A stretch of 33,878 bases of DNA from contig CACNXK010000009.1 of the NCBI GenBank assembly GCA_902624425.1, positions 1-33,878 of the forward strand. Direction: 5' to 3'. A model generated the notes under the pieces. It saw only the letters and a list, made by a program, of their open reading frames with translations. It had not been told where the DNA came from and made no database searches. Origin of the DNA: an uncultured SAR86 cluster bacterium. Its GTDB lineage: Bacteria > Pseudomonadota > Gammaproteobacteria > Magnimaribacterales > D2472. Both the position numbers and the translations under genes were made by a program. Of this stretch, positions 7,456 through 17,168 are shown piece after piece; within the stretch, counting starts at the first letter, position 1; every line of letters begins with the position of its first letter.

Positions 7456-9990
7456 ATGGATTTTGCTAAAGAAATTCTTCCTGTAAATATTGAGGATGAA
7501 CTAAAACAATCGTACCTCAGCTACGCCATGAGTGTTATTCATGGTAGAGCGCTTCCAGATGTTCGAGATGGATTAAAACCTGTCCACAGAAGGATTCTAT
7601 ATGCAATGCATGATCTAAAAAATAACTACAACAAACCTTATAAAAAATCAGCAAGAGTTGTTGGAGATGTTATTGGTAAATATCATCCTCATGGAGATAG
7701 TGCAGCATATGATGCAATTGTCAGGATGGCTCAGGATTTTTCAATGAGATACACACTTATCCAAGGCCAAGGAAACTTTGGCTCAATTGATGGAGATCCA
7801 CCGGCTGCTATGAGATATACAGAAGTAAGAATGCAGAAGATTGCTGATGAGATTCTTGCTGATCTTGAAAAGGAAACAGTTTCTTTCTCTGAAAACTATG
7901 ACGGCTCAGAACAAATGCCTGATGTAATGCCAACTAAAATCCCAAATCTTTTAATCAATGGATCATCTGGGATTGCAGTAGGAATGGCTACAAATGTGCC
8001 TCCACATAATCTAACGGAAGTTATTAATGGCTCATTAAGGCTTCTTGAAAATCCAAAACTGTCTATAGACCAGATCATTGAATCAATTAGCGGGCCTGAC
8101 TTTCCTACCGGGGGCACAATTGATGGGAAAATGGGTATTTATGAAGCCTATAAGACAGGAAGAGGAATAATTTATGTCAGATCTAAATCAAAAGTAGAGG
8201 AAAGCAAAACTGGTAAGAAATCTTTGGTTATCTATGAAATACCTTTCATGGTAAATAAAGCAAGAACGCTTGAGAAAATTGCAGAGCTTGTCAAAGAAAA
8301 AAAGATCGATGGAATTAGTGAAATAAGAGATGAAAGTGATAAAGACGGTCTAAGAATAGTTATCGATGTGAAGAAAGGAGAGTCAGTAGATGTTTTAGAG
8401 AATAATCTTTTTTCGCAAACTCAGCTTGAGCAATCATTTGGAATAAATTTTACTGTTTTAGTTGACGGCCAGCCAAAAGTACTCAACTTAAAAGAAATTC
8501 TCCAGGAATTTTTAAAACACAGAAAAGATGTTGTTCTTAAAAGAACAAAATTTGAGCTTAGAAGAGCTAAAGAGAGAGGCCATATTGTAGAAGGTTTGAT
8601 GGTTGCAATTGCCAATATTGACGAAATTATTAAGATTATCAAGAAATCTAAAGATCCAAAGATTGCAGCCCAAGAATTAGTTAAAAAGAAATGGAAAGCT
8701 GGCCCTGTGGAGGCAATCCTGAAGAAGGTTGGAAAAGATGCGTGTAAGCCAAAAGGTATTGCAAAGGGAGTTGGACTAACTGGAAAATCTTATAAATTAT
8801 CCAGCAATCAAGCAAAAGCCATTCTTGAGTTAAGACTTGGGAGGCTAACTGGACTTGAGCAAGATAACTTATCAGGCGAATTTAATTCTCTAATTCAAAA
8901 AATTACTTCGCTTCAAGAAATTATTGATGATAAAGGCGTTCTTCAAAAGGTAATCAAAGATGAGCTCAATGAAATTAAAGAAACCTATGGCGATGATAGA
9001 AGAACAGATATAAATGACACTCGACAAGATATTTCAAACGAAGATTTAATTCCCGAGGAAACCAGAGTTTTAACCATATCAAGGACTGGATATGCGAAAA
9101 CTCAACCACTCGAAGAATATAGAGAGCAAAGGAGAGGAGGTCAGGGTAAGGCTGCTGCCTCAGTCAAGGAAGAAGATGTCATTCAAAATCTTTATGTTTT
9201 GAGTAGCCATTCACAAATGCTATGTTTTACTACAAAAGGTAAGGTTTATTGGCTAAAAGTATATGAGGTTCCTGTCGCAAGTAGGACTTCAAAAGGAAGA
9301 CCACTTGTTAACATGCTAAATCTTGATGATGACGAAAAGGTAAGTGATATTTTACCGGTTGATAAATTTTCAGAGGATAGATTCGTTTTTATGGCAACCA
9401 AAAAGGGAACCACAAAAAAAACTCAACTAAGCCTTTTTTCAAAAAAATATAAATCTGGAATTAAGGCGATCAAGTTAGACGATGATGATGAACTTATAGG
9501 CTCGGCAATTACAAACGGAGATGATGAAATACTTTTAGCTTCTTCAGCTGGAAAATTGATAAGATTTTCAGAAAAGAAAGTAAGGCCTATGGGAAGAACA
9601 GCAAGAGGTGTTAGGGGAATGCGGATCAAAAATGATCAACAAATTATTTCTTTAATGGTCGCTAATAATGAAAAAGAAATTCTGTGTGTTTCCGAAAATG
9701 GTTTTGGCAAGAGGACACCGGTTGATGATTTCCCAACACATAATCGAGGAGGGCAGGGTGTAATTTCTATAAAAACTAGTGAAAGAAACGGACTGATGGT
9801 TGCATCAACCCTAGTCGATAACAATGATGGGATAATGCTTATAAGTGATAAGGGAACAATGATCAGAACCTCTGCGGAACAAATACCTTCAATAAGTAGA
9901 AATACACAGGGCGTAAAAATAATTACTCCGAAAGAAGGAGAAAAAATTCTCGAGTGCGTAAGAATAGATCCTGAAGAAGAGGAAGAATGA
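7456..9990 (+). CDS. gyrA: DNA gyrase subunit A
   Basis: 844 aa. GyrA breaks and rejoins DNA in the A2B2 gyrase that introduces negative supercoils. The N-terminal breakage-reunion domain carries the catalytic Tyr at Y121 in AAMRYTE. The quinolone-resistance region reads [10 protein letters not shown], with Ser82 and Asp86 retaining the wild-type E. coli residues Ser83 and Asp87. The C-terminal beta-pinwheel starts near residue 535 and contains the GyrA-box QRRGGQG at 558-564, which distinguishes GyrA from ParC. The protein ends with a run of glutamates, as many GyrA tails do. It is the first gene of the chain; its stop overlaps serC in ATGA. Confidence 0.98.
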   Translation: MDFAKEILPVNIEDELKQSYLSYAMSVIHGRALPDVRDGLKPVHRRILYAMHDLKNNYNKPYKKSARVVGDVIGKYHPHGDSAAYDAIVRMAQDFSMRYTLIQGQGNFGSIDGDPPAAMRYTEVRMQKIADEILADLEKETVSFSENYDGSEQMPDVMPTKIPNLLINGSSGIAVGMATNVPPHNLTEVINGSLRLLENPKLSIDQIIESISGPDFPTGGTIDGKMGIYEAYKTGRGIIYVRSKSKVEESKTGKKSLVIYEIPFMVNKARTLEKIAELVKEKKIDGISEIRDESDKDGLRIVIDVKKGESVDVLENNLFSQTQLEQSFGINFTVLVDGQPKVLNLKEILQEFLKHRKDVVLKRTKFELRRAKERGHIVEGLMVAIANIDEIIKIIKKSKDPKIAAQELVKKKWKAGPVEAILKKVGKDACKPKGIAKGVGLTGKSYKLSSNQAKAILELRLGRLTGLEQDNLSGEFNSLIQKITSLQEIIDDKGVLQKVIKDELNEIKETYGDDRRTDINDTRQDISNEDLIPEETRVLTISRTGYAKTQPLEEYREQRRGGQGKAAASVKEEDVIQNLYVLSSHSQMLCFTTKGKVYWLKVYEVPVASRTSKGRPLVNMLNLDDDEKVSDILPVDKFSEDRFVFMATKKGTTKKTQLSLFSKKYKSGIKAIKLDDDDELIGSAITNGDDEILLASSAGKLIRFSEKKVRPMGRTARGVRGMRIKNDQQIISLMVANNEKEILCVSENGFGKRTPVDDFPTHNRGGQGVISIKTSERNGLMVASTLVDNNDGIMLISDKGTMIRTSAEQIPSISRNTQGVKIITPKEGEKILECVRIDPEEEEE

Positions 9991-11075
9991 GGAAATGGAA
10001 TTTTTGTGCTGGTCCCGCAGCAATTCCTGAAGAAGTACTAAAAGAAGCACAAAACGAACTCTTGGAATGGAACCTTTCAGGCTCTTCTGTTATGGAAGTT
10101 AGTCATCGATCTGATTTATTTGCAGAAATAGCGATGTCATCGACAAGAGACATTAAAGCTCTTTTAAATATTGGAGATGATCATGAGGTCCTTTTTCTGC
10201 AGGGTGGAGCGACTCTTCAATTTACTTCTGTACCATTAAACTTTGCAATCAAAGAATCTGTTGTAAGTTATTTAAATACTGGATTATGGTCAAAAAAAGC
10301 TATCGCGGCTGCATCAAAATATACCTCAGTTAATGTTGCCGCATCATCTGAGGAATCAAACTATACATATGTACCTAGTACTCAAGAATGGAGAGTAGAT
10401 TCAAATAGCATTTATTTTCATTATGTTATGAATGAGACAATACAGGGGCTTGCAATTCGTGATCCAATTTCATCTGAGATACCTGTTATTTGTGATATGT
10501 CTTCATGCATATTAAGTGAAGAAGTTGATTTTCATAACCTTGATCTTGTATATGCAGGTGCTCAAAAAAATATAGGCCCTGCTGGATTAACTTTAGTAAT
10601 CATAAAAAAAGATTTTTTAGAAAAAGCCAATGAAAATATTCCTGACATTCTAAGCTATAAAAAAATTAGTCAGGCAGGCTCCATGTTGAACACTCCACCT
10701 ACTTTTGCATGGTATCTCGCAGGTAAAGTATTTAAATGGCTTTTAAAAAAAGGTGGAGTAAAAAGTATTCAAAAAGAAAATGAAAAAAAAGCAAAGTTTC
10801 TATATGACTTTATAGATTCTTCTTCTTTTTACTCAAATCCAGTTAAGAATGAATATCGATCAATTATGAATGTTCCTTTTCTTCTTAGTGATGAAAATGC
10901 TGATTCTTCATTTCTTGAAAAGGCGGAAATAAATGGTCTCTTAAATCTAAAAGGACATAGATCAGTTGGAGGTATGCGTGCAAGTATATATAATGCTACT
11001 CCGTTTGAAGCTGTGGAGGATCTAGTTTCTTTCATGAGTGATTTTGAGAGAAGCTATACTGGGAATGGAAAATAA
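9987..11075 (+). CDS. serC: Phosphoserine aminotransferase
   Basis: 362 aa, class V aminotransferase. It converts 3-phosphohydroxypyruvate to phosphoserine for serine synthesis, and also acts in pyridoxal phosphate synthesis in gammaproteobacteria. The N terminus [14 protein letters not shown] and [11 protein letters not shown] are typical. The PLP Schiff-base lysine is K194 in [11 protein letters not shown]. The C-terminal [15 protein letters not shown] is the family end motif. The start overlaps the gyrA stop by 4 nt. gyrA-serC-pheA order is common in pseudomonads and relatives. Confidence 0.97.
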   Translation: MRKWNFCAGPAAIPEEVLKEAQNELLEWNLSGSSVMEVSHRSDLFAEIAMSSTRDIKALLNIGDDHEVLFLQGGATLQFTSVPLNFAIKESVVSYLNTGLWSKKAIAAASKYTSVNVAASSEESNYTYVPSTQEWRVDSNSIYFHYVMNETIQGLAIRDPISSEIPVICDMSSCILSEEVDFHNLDLVYAGAQKNIGPAGLTLVIIKKDFLEKANENIPDILSYKKISQAGSMLNTPPTFAWYLAGKVFKWLLKKGGVKSIQKENEKKAKFLYDFIDSSSFYSNPVKNEYRSIMNVPFLLSDENADSSFLEKAEINGLLNLKGHRSVGGMRASIYNATPFEAVEDLVSFMSDFERSYTGNGK

Positions 11076-12147
11076 AGTAAAAGAGCTAAGAGATAAAATA
11101 GATGAAATTGATCTCAAAATACTTGATTTAATTCAATCAAGAGCCATTCATGCTTCCAAAATAGGTGAAATTAAAAAAGAATCTCCTGATTTTGATGGAT
11201 TCTTTTATAAACCAGAAAGAGAGAAAGAAATAATGGATAGGCTAACTAAAAGAAATGAAGGGCCTCTGAAGATAAATAATATAAGAAATGTCTTTAAAGA
11301 AATTATTTCTGCATGTCTTTCGGTTGAAGGTGAGCTATCCATATCCTACTTAGGGCCTGAGGGAAGTTTTTCAGATTCTGCCAAGAAAGATCATTTTGGA
11401 AGCTCTGTTACCTCAAAATCAGAAAACACAATTGAGGGAATATTTAAAAGCGTTGAGGCGGGAACCACAAATTTTGGCATTGTCCCTTTTGAGAACTCCT
11501 CTCAAGGGGTTATAAACACAACCCTAAATTGTTTATCAGACTTCAATATCCAAATCTGCGGAGAGACAATCGTTAATATTGAGCATCATCTTGCAGGAAA
11601 AAAAGATATTGAATTCTCACAAATCAAGCAAGTAGTTTCTCATCCACAAGCCCTTGGGCAGTGTTCAAAATGGATTGATAAAAATTTTGGAGATATTAGT
11701 CAAGTTCCAATGAACAGCACAGCTGAAGCAGCAAAGTTTGTAAGTAATAATAGTAACTGTGTTGCAATTGTTAGTGATTTAGCCATAGAAAAATATCAAT
11801 TACATTGTCTTGCAAGATCAATTCAGGATTTTAAAGATAATCAAACCAGATTTCTTGTAATAGGGAATTTCGAACCAGAGATTGCTAAAAAAAATAAGTC
11901 GAGTTTTTTAATAAGGACTGAAAATAAACCCGGAGCTCTTTTAGAAATATTAAAGCCATTTAATGAACACAATATAAATCTTTTTAGAATTGAGACTAGG
12001 CCATCTAGATCAGACAGAGGCTCTCATGACTTTTTTATTGATAGTGAAGGGCATGTCAATGAAAAAGAAATGCAACAACTCATTAAAAAAGTAAAAGCTG
12101 CGAGCAGCTTTATAAAAGTTCTCGGATCATACCCCTTGCATTCATGA
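11065..12147 (+). CDS. pheA: Bifunctional chorismate mutase/prephenate dehydratase (P-protein)
   Basis: 360 aa. It converts chorismate to prephenate and then phenylpyruvate for phenylalanine. An AroQ chorismate-mutase domain covers about 1-90 (LRDKIDEIDLKILDLI). The prephenate dehydratase domain covers about 92-270 (YLGPEGSFSDSA; the conserved Thr-Arg-Phe is in NQTRFLVIG). A C-terminal ACT domain (about 277-355) has PGALLEIL and IETRPSR, the phenylalanine-binding GAL and ESRP equivalents, so feedback inhibition by phenylalanine is expected. I chose ATG 11065, which overlaps serC by 11 nt, because it gives the usual N terminus. An in-frame GTG at 11038 would add nine residues with no family match. 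Confidence 0.96.
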   Translation: MENKVKELRDKIDEIDLKILDLIQSRAIHASKIGEIKKESPDFDGFFYKPEREKEIMDRLTKRNEGPLKINNIRNVFKEIISACLSVEGELSISYLGPEGSFSDSAKKDHFGSSVTSKSENTIEGIFKSVEAGTTNFGIVPFENSSQGVINTTLNCLSDFNIQICGETIVNIEHHLAGKKDIEFSQIKQVVSHPQALGQCSKWIDKNFGDISQVPMNSTAEAAKFVSNNSNCVAIVSDLAIEKYQLHCLARSIQDFKDNQTRFLVIGNFEPEIAKKNKSSFLIRTENKPGALLEILKPFNEHNINLFRIETRPSRSDRGSHDFFIDSEGHVNEKEMQQLIKKVKAASSFIKVLGSYPLHS

Positions 12148-12971
12148 AGAATATTTTAATTTTAGGTTTAGGTTTAATCGGTGGCTCACTTGCAAAAGCT
12201 ATAAAAGAGAGTGAACTTGAATATAGAATCCATGCTTATGATCCAGATCAATTAAGTCTTGAAAATGCATTAAATGATAAATCAATTGATGTAGCGATTG
12301 ATCAAATAGAGGCAATCCCTCAATTAGAAGATCTGTCACTGATTATTCTCAGTTCCTCTATTGATAAAACTATTGAAAATTTGAAATTATTGAAATCTAA
12401 AGGTGAAAAAACTCTTTTTGTATCTCTAGCAAGTTCCTTAACCTCAATAAATGACTTTGCTGAACAAGAGGGTATGAAAAATATTATATTTACGCATCCA
12501 ATTTCAGGCTCTCATAAATCAGGTTATGAAAATGCATCCCCAGATTTGTTTAATCAAAAAAATGTCATAAGTGTTAATGTAAATGACCTTCAAGGAAATC
12601 AGGTCCATGAAATAGAAAAGATGTGGTCCTCTATTGGATCAAATATTATCAATATGTCGCTTGATGATCATGAGAGATTTTTAATGTTTACCAGCCATCT
12701 ACCACATTTAATTGCATACACAACAATGCTTTCGATAGATGATGAGTTAGATATTTCTAAATTTTCAGCTGGAGGCTTAAAAGAATTCTTGAGAATTGCA
12801 GAATCTAGCCCAGATATGTGGGCAGATATTTTTTCATCAAATTCAAAAAATCTTAAAGTTGGTTCAGAAATCTTTATTAAAAATCTAAATAAAATTATTG
12901 ATTTATTTAAAAATCCTGAAACTCTAAAAGAATTACTATCTGAAATAAAGAATAAAAAACAAAAATTGTGA
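12144..12971 (+). CDS. tyrA: Prephenate dehydrogenase
   Basis: 275 aa. Oxidative decarboxylation of prephenate to 4-hydroxyphenylpyruvate for tyrosine. The NAD-binding motif is ILGLGLIGGSLAKAI at the N terminus. THPISGSHKSGYENA contains the conserved active-site His, and SHLPHLIAY is the second signature in the helical C-terminal domain. No ACT domain follows, so regulation by tyrosine would have to act on the core. It overlaps pheA by ATGA and aroA by GTGA. In Pseudomonas, tyrA and aroA are fused into one gene; here they are separate but directly overlapping. Confidence 0.94.
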   Translation: MKNILILGLGLIGGSLAKAIKESELEYRIHAYDPDQLSLENALNDKSIDVAIDQIEAIPQLEDLSLIILSSSIDKTIENLKLLKSKGEKTLFVSLASSLTSINDFAEQEGMKNIIFTHPISGSHKSGYENASPDLFNQKNVISVNVNDLQGNQVHEIEKMWSSIGSNIINMSLDDHERFLMFTSHLPHLIAYTTMLSIDDELDISKFSAGGLKEFLRIAESSPDMWADIFSSNSKNLKVGSEIFIKNLNKIIDLFKNPETLKELLSEIKNKKQKL

Positions 12972-14281
12972 AAGCATCCTCAAAAAGATCAAACAACTTG
13001 CAAGGCACAGTTAGTTGTCCGGGCGATAAATCTATTTCTCAAAGATCTGTAATAATTGGCTCTTTACTTGAAGAGGATATTCAAATAAGTGGGTTCCTCT
13101 TTGCTGAAGATCCTTTGTCTACCATTGGTGCTCTAAGAAATCTAGGTCATGAGATTGAAATTAATGATGATATGGTTTTGCTTAAGAATACTAGGAAGAA
13201 TATTTATGATAAAAAAGTTTTTTGCAATTTAGGTAACTCTGGAACTGGATTTAGATTAATTGCAGGTTTAATTGCTGGCCAAGAAATAAATGCCGAACTC
13301 ACAGGCGATGATTCTTTATGTAAACGTCCAATGAATAGGATAATAAATCCTTTGAATGAAATGGGCGCTAAGATCGAATCTAATAAAGGCTGTGCTCCAT
13401 TAATTTTTAATAAGAGCCAATTGGTAAAAGAATTCCTATATGAAATGCCAATTGCCAGCGCTCAACTTAAATCATGTCTTTTGTTAGCAGCCATTTCATC
13501 AAATATGAAGTTAACCTTGCATGAGAAAAAAGTTTCTAGAGACCATACCGAAAGGATGCTTAAATATTTTGGAGCAAATTTAACTACAAAAAAATATGAG
13601 GGTGGGCAAGATATCATTCTTGATACCAACAATAAACTTAGAGGAAAAGATTATTCAGTAGTTGGAGATTTTTCCTCTGCATCATTTTTAATAGTGGCCG
13701 CACTAATAACTAAAGATAGTTCAATTACAATTAAGAATGTTGGAATCAACGAGACAAGATGCACATTAATAGAAATCCTCAAAATAATGGGTGCAGATAT
13801 TAATATTAAAAACCGTTCTATTTGTTGTGATGAAGAGGTAGCTGATATTGAAGTTTCTTCTTCTGCTTTGAGCGGGATAAGTATTGAGGAAGAGTCTATT
13901 CCTAAAATTATTGATGAAATTCCGATTTTATCCATTGCGGCATGCTTTGCGGAGGGGGAAACATCTATAACTGGTGCTGGTGAGTTGAGATTTAAAGAAT
14001 CTGACAGGCTTATGGCTATTGAAGAGGGATTAAAAAGGATAGGCGTAAGTTATAAATCTTCTGATGACAGTATTGTAATTATGGGAAATAGAGATCTAAA
14101 TGTCTCAAAAGAAGTTAATATTGACTCTTTTGGTGATCACAGAATTGCTATGAGTTTTTTAATTGCTGGATTAAGATTTGATTCAGAGGTGCATGTAAAT
14201 GATTGCAAGAATATTGATACATCTTTCCCACGCTTTTTTGAAACCTTTGCATCTTTGGGAGCAGAAATAAAAACAGCATGA
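12968..14281 (+). CDS. aroA: 3-phosphoshikimate 1-carboxyvinyltransferase (EPSP synthase)
   Basis: 437 aa. It joins phosphoenolpyruvate to shikimate 3-phosphate in the sixth step of the shikimate pathway. The N-terminal PGDKSISQRSVIIGSL has the PEP-binding Lys. GNSGTGFRLIAGL is the phosphoenolpyruvate/glyphosate-site loop, with Leu where E. coli has Pro101. The family's REL-KESDR block reads GELRFKESDRL, and DSFGDHRIAMSF is near the end. The start is GTG 12968, whose last two bases open the tyrA stop TGA; no ATG lies near the expected N terminus. Together with pheA and tyrA it gives the window most of the late aromatic pathway. Confidence 0.97.
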   Translation: MKASSKRSNNLQGTVSCPGDKSISQRSVIIGSLLEEDIQISGFLFAEDPLSTIGALRNLGHEIEINDDMVLLKNTRKNIYDKKVFCNLGNSGTGFRLIAGLIAGQEINAELTGDDSLCKRPMNRIINPLNEMGAKIESNKGCAPLIFNKSQLVKEFLYEMPIASAQLKSCLLLAAISSNMKLTLHEKKVSRDHTERMLKYFGANLTTKKYEGGQDIILDTNNKLRGKDYSVVGDFSSASFLIVAALITKDSSITIKNVGINETRCTLIEILKIMGADINIKNRSICCDEEVADIEVSSSALSGISIEEESIPKIIDEIPILSIAACFAEGETSITGAGELRFKESDRLMAIEEGLKRIGVSYKSSDDSIVIMGNRDLNVSKEVNIDSFGDHRIAMSFLIAGLRFDSEVHVNDCKNIDTSFPRFFETFASLGAEIKTA

Positions 14282-14931
14282 ATAAGGTAATAACTATTGA
14301 TGGACCTTCAGCATCAGGTAAAGGCACATTAGCAATCTTGTTGGCAGACAAACTGAACTGGAAAATACTAGATAGTGGTGCTTTATATAGGGCTTTTGCA
14401 TATTTCTCAATAAGCGAGAATGACCAGAAAATAATTGAAGAAAATTTAAGAAAGATCAGCTTTAATATCGTAGATAATAGTATCCAAGTTCTATTTAAGA
14501 ATGCAGATATTTCAAGGCATCTAAGAAGTGAAGAGACAGCCATTCAGGCATCGAAATTAAGCTCTTTGTCATCGACAAGAGAAATACTTCTTCCAATACA
14601 AAGATTCTTTTGGGAAACAAGTAATCTTATTGCAGATGGAAGAGATATGGGGAGCGTAGTTTTTCCTGATGCAGATTTAAAATTTTTTCTTGATGCAGCT
14701 CCTGAAGTAAGAGCAAAAAGAAGGCATTTAGAGTTGCAGAAAAGGGGACAAGAAGTTAATATGCACGACCTAATAAATGATATTGTTGAAAGAGATAAAA
14801 AAGACAGAACAAGAGATTTATCTCCACTGATCAAAACAGAAGATTCTATTTTATTAGATTCTACAAATTTAGATCAGGAATCTATCTTAAGCGAGGCTCT
14901 TCAACATATTAAAGAAAGGAATATTTTATGA
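14278..14931 (+). CDS. cmk: Cytidylate kinase
   Basis: 217 aa P-loop NMP kinase that phosphorylates CMP and dCMP. The P-loop is DGPSASGKGT, with K15. The CMP-binding LDSGALYRA and the DGRDMGSVVFPDADLKFFLDA block are diagnostic, followed by the lid with RDKKDRTRDLSPL. It overlaps aroA and rpsA by ATGA on each side. Its tail contains the AAGGA that serves the rpsA start. aroA-cmk-rpsA adjacency is widespread in proteobacteria. Confidence 0.97.
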   Translation: MNKVITIDGPSASGKGTLAILLADKLNWKILDSGALYRAFAYFSISENDQKIIEENLRKISFNIVDNSIQVLFKNADISRHLRSEETAIQASKLSSLSSTREILLPIQRFFWETSNLIADGRDMGSVVFPDADLKFFLDAAPEVRAKRRHLELQKRGQEVNMHDLINDIVERDKKDRTRDLSPLIKTEDSILLDSTNLDQESILSEALQHIKERNIL

Positions 14932-16235
14932 GTGAATCTTTTGCAGACCTTTTAGACGAAAGCATTGCAAGTCTTGAAATGCAGCCTGGATCAATAGTCT
15001 CTGGCGTTGTTTTGGATATAGATAAAAACTGGGTCACAGTTCATGTTGGTCTCAAATCTGAGGGCGTAATCTCAATTGATGAATTTAGAACAAACGATGG
15101 TCAGCTAAACATTGAGGTTGGTGATCAAATCGAAGTTGCTCTAGAAGCTGTTGAAGATGGCTATGGTGAGACGAGGATTTCAAGAGAAAAAGCAAGAAAA
15201 ATATCAACTTGGAAAAATTTAGAACATGCCCTTGAAACTGGTGAATTTGTCACTGGTAAAATATTAAATAGAGTTAAGGGTGGTTTCGCGGTTGAGGTGG
15301 ATGTTGTCAAAGCATTCCTTCCAGGATCACTTGTTGATACAAGGCCACTAAAAGAGGCTCCAAACATTGAAAATACTGTTCAAGATTTTAAAGTTATTAA
15401 ACTAGACTACAAAAGAAATAATGTTGTTCTATCAAGAAAAGCTGTACTAGAAGAAGCTAATTCTGCTGAGAAGTTAGAGTTGCTTAAAAATTTAGAAGAG
15501 GGACAAATAGTTAAAGGTATAGTAAAGAATATTACTGACTACGGTGCATTTATTGATCTTGGCGGACTCGACGGATTGCTGCATATAACGGATATTTCAT
15601 GGTCAAGAGTTATTAATCCAGCAGATTCCCTTAATTTAGGAGAGGAAATTGAAGTTAAAGTTCTCAGCTTTGATAAAGAAAAGTTAAGAGTATCCCTTGG
15701 CCTTAAGCAAATTCAAAATGATCCTTGGGAAGAAATTGATTCTAAATATAGTTCTGGCGGTATTTATGAGGCGGTGGTTAGCAATGTTACTGATTATGGT
15801 TGCTTTGCGGAACTTGAACAGGGAATTGAAGGCTTAATTCATTTGTCAGAGCTGGATTGGACATCAAAAAATATACATCCATCAAAAGTTGTTTCTCAAG
15901 ATGAAAAGATAAAGGTAATGATTTTAGAAATTGATAGAGAAAAAAGAAGAATATCTCTTGGATTAAAACAAACAAAACCAAATCCATGGGTCGAGTTTGA
16001 TAACAAATACAATCTCGGTGACAATGTCGAGGGTGAGATTAAATCTATCACTGATTTTGGGATTTTTGTTGGCCTGGAAGGCAACATAGATGGCTTAATC
16101 CATCTTTCAGATATTTCTGATGAGGATAACGCCAAGGAAGCTCTAGAAAAATTCTCAAAAGGGGACAAAATAACATGTGTTATTTTTGGTATTGATTCTG
16201 ATAGAGAGAGAATTTCTCTTAAGTTGAGTGAATAA
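14928..16235 (+). CDS. rpsA: 30S ribosomal protein S1 (five S1 domains)
   Basis: 435 aa, against about 557 in E. coli. S1 recruits and unfolds mRNA on the 30S subunit. Five OB-fold S1 domains are visible, beginning near residues 19, 105, 190, 275 and 361. The last contains IKSITDFGIFVGLEG and ends at the stop, so the sixth E. coli domain is missing rather than degenerate. Domains 1 and 2, which bind the ribosome, are intact. An AAGGA lies 7 nt before the ATG, and the start overlaps the cmk stop by 4 nt, leaving no separate leader of the kind S1 uses for autoregulation in E. coli. No frameshift is apparent; the next frame is ihfB. Confidence 0.96.
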   Translation: MSESFADLLDESIASLEMQPGSIVSGVVLDIDKNWVTVHVGLKSEGVISIDEFRTNDGQLNIEVGDQIEVALEAVEDGYGETRISREKARKISTWKNLEHALETGEFVTGKILNRVKGGFAVEVDVVKAFLPGSLVDTRPLKEAPNIENTVQDFKVIKLDYKRNNVVLSRKAVLEEANSAEKLELLKNLEEGQIVKGIVKNITDYGAFIDLGGLDGLLHITDISWSRVINPADSLNLGEEIEVKVLSFDKEKLRVSLGLKQIQNDPWEEIDSKYSSGGIYEAVVSNVTDYGCFAELEQGIEGLIHLSELDWTSKNIHPSKVVSQDEKIKVMILEIDREKRRISLGLKQTKPNPWVEFDNKYNLGDNVEGEIKSITDFGIFVGLEGNIDGLIHLSDISDEDNAKEALEKFSKGDKITCVIFGIDSDRERISLKLSE

Positions 16236-16521
16236 AAAAACAAAAAAGCTTAATAGATCAGATATAGAAGCATATATTCAAAAAAAACTTCCCCATTTAT
16301 CCAATAGCCAAATCAAACTTTCAATCGACCTTATTATTAATCAAATAGTTGAATCCGTTGCAATGGATGAAAAGGTTGAGATAAGGGGATTTGGGACCTT
16401 TTCTAAGAAGTTTGTAAGACCAAGAAAATTTATTAACCCAAAAACAAAAGAAGTTTCATATCTTGGAGAGACTGAAACTATTCATTTTAAGCCTTCAAAA
16501 AAGTTAACTAAGATCCTATGA
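16228..16521 (+). CDS. ihfB: Integration host factor subunit beta
   Basis: 97 aa HU/IHF-family DNA-bending protein. The body VEIRGFGTFSKKF and the tip of the beta arm, INPKTKEVS, are clear, with the intercalating Pro in NPKT. A KPSKKL close to the end matches HFKPGKEL of IhfB. Position after rpsA favours IhfB over HU. The start is GTG 16228, overlapping the last codons of rpsA by 8 nt; no other start lies upstream of the conserved helix. The N terminus is unusually lysine-rich. It overlaps pyrF by ATGA. Confidence 0.92.
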   Translation: MNKKTKKLNRSDIEAYIQKKLPHLSNSQIKLSIDLIINQIVESVAMDEKVEIRGFGTFSKKFVRPRKFINPKTKEVSYLGETETIHFKPSKKLTKIL

Positions 16522-17168
16522 ATAAGAAATTAATTGTTGCTCTTGATTTTGATAATGCCGATAAAGCATTAAATTTTTTGAATAACTTAAATCCCAATAA
16601 GTGCTTAGTAAAAGTAGGATTAGAGCTCTTTATTTCTGAAGGCTGGAAAATACTAGACTTGATTTCTGATAGGGGATTTGAAATTTTTCTTGATCTTAAA
16701 CTACACGATATTCCAAACACTGTAGCAAAATCTATAAAAAAGATTTCCAATTTTAATGTTGCCCTAACAACTGTACATTTAAATGGTGGAATGAACATGC
16801 TTGAAGCTGCCTGCTCTGAAAAAGCAAATATAAAGATTCTAGGAGTAAGCATTCTTACTAGTCTTTCAAAGGAGGAAATTTTTGAAATAACTGATACTAA
16901 TTTTGATGTTTACTTTAATAATTTAATTTCTATTGCATCTAGCAGCAATGTTGATGGAGTAGTTTGTTCACCAAATGAGCTAGATAGACTAAAGGATTTT
17001 AATAAACTCAAGGTTGTTCCCGGTATTAGAAATAATATTTCAGATGATGATCAAAAAAGAGTTATGACCTCATCAGAAGCATATAAAAAGGGTGCTGACT
17101 TTATCGTTGTCGGTAGGCCAATTACAAAATCAGAAGATCCAAAAAAAACTTTGGAGCTCTTCCTATGA
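16518..17168 (+). CDS. pyrF: Orotidine 5'-phosphate decarboxylase
   Basis: 216 aa TIM barrel catalysing the last step of UMP synthesis. IVALDFDNADKAL opens the barrel. The catalytic array is FLDLKLHDIPNTV, with D59, K61 and D64. The phosphate-binding C-terminal VVPGIRN and FIVVGRPIT are present. It overlaps ihfB and pgi by ATGA. The ihfB-pyrF adjacency occurs in other gammaproteobacteria. Confidence 0.96.
   Translation: MNKKLIVALDFDNADKALNFLNNLNPNKCLVKVGLELFISEGWKILDLISDRGFEIFLDLKLHDIPNTVAKSIKKISNFNVALTTVHLNGGMNMLEAACSEKANIKILGVSILTSLSKEEIFEITDTNFDVYFNNLISIASSSNVDGVVCSPNELDRLKDFNKLKVVPGIRNNISDDDQKRVMTSSEAYKKGADFIVVGRPITKSEDPKKTLELFL

Noticed and set aside
7896-9824. Minus-strand frames opposite gyrA
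   Set aside because: All are short antisense shadows of a fully recognised GyrA frame.
11038-11064. GTG start for pheA inside serC
   Set aside because: The extra nine residues do not match the usual P-protein N terminus; ATG 11065 gives a standard beginning with a shorter overlap.
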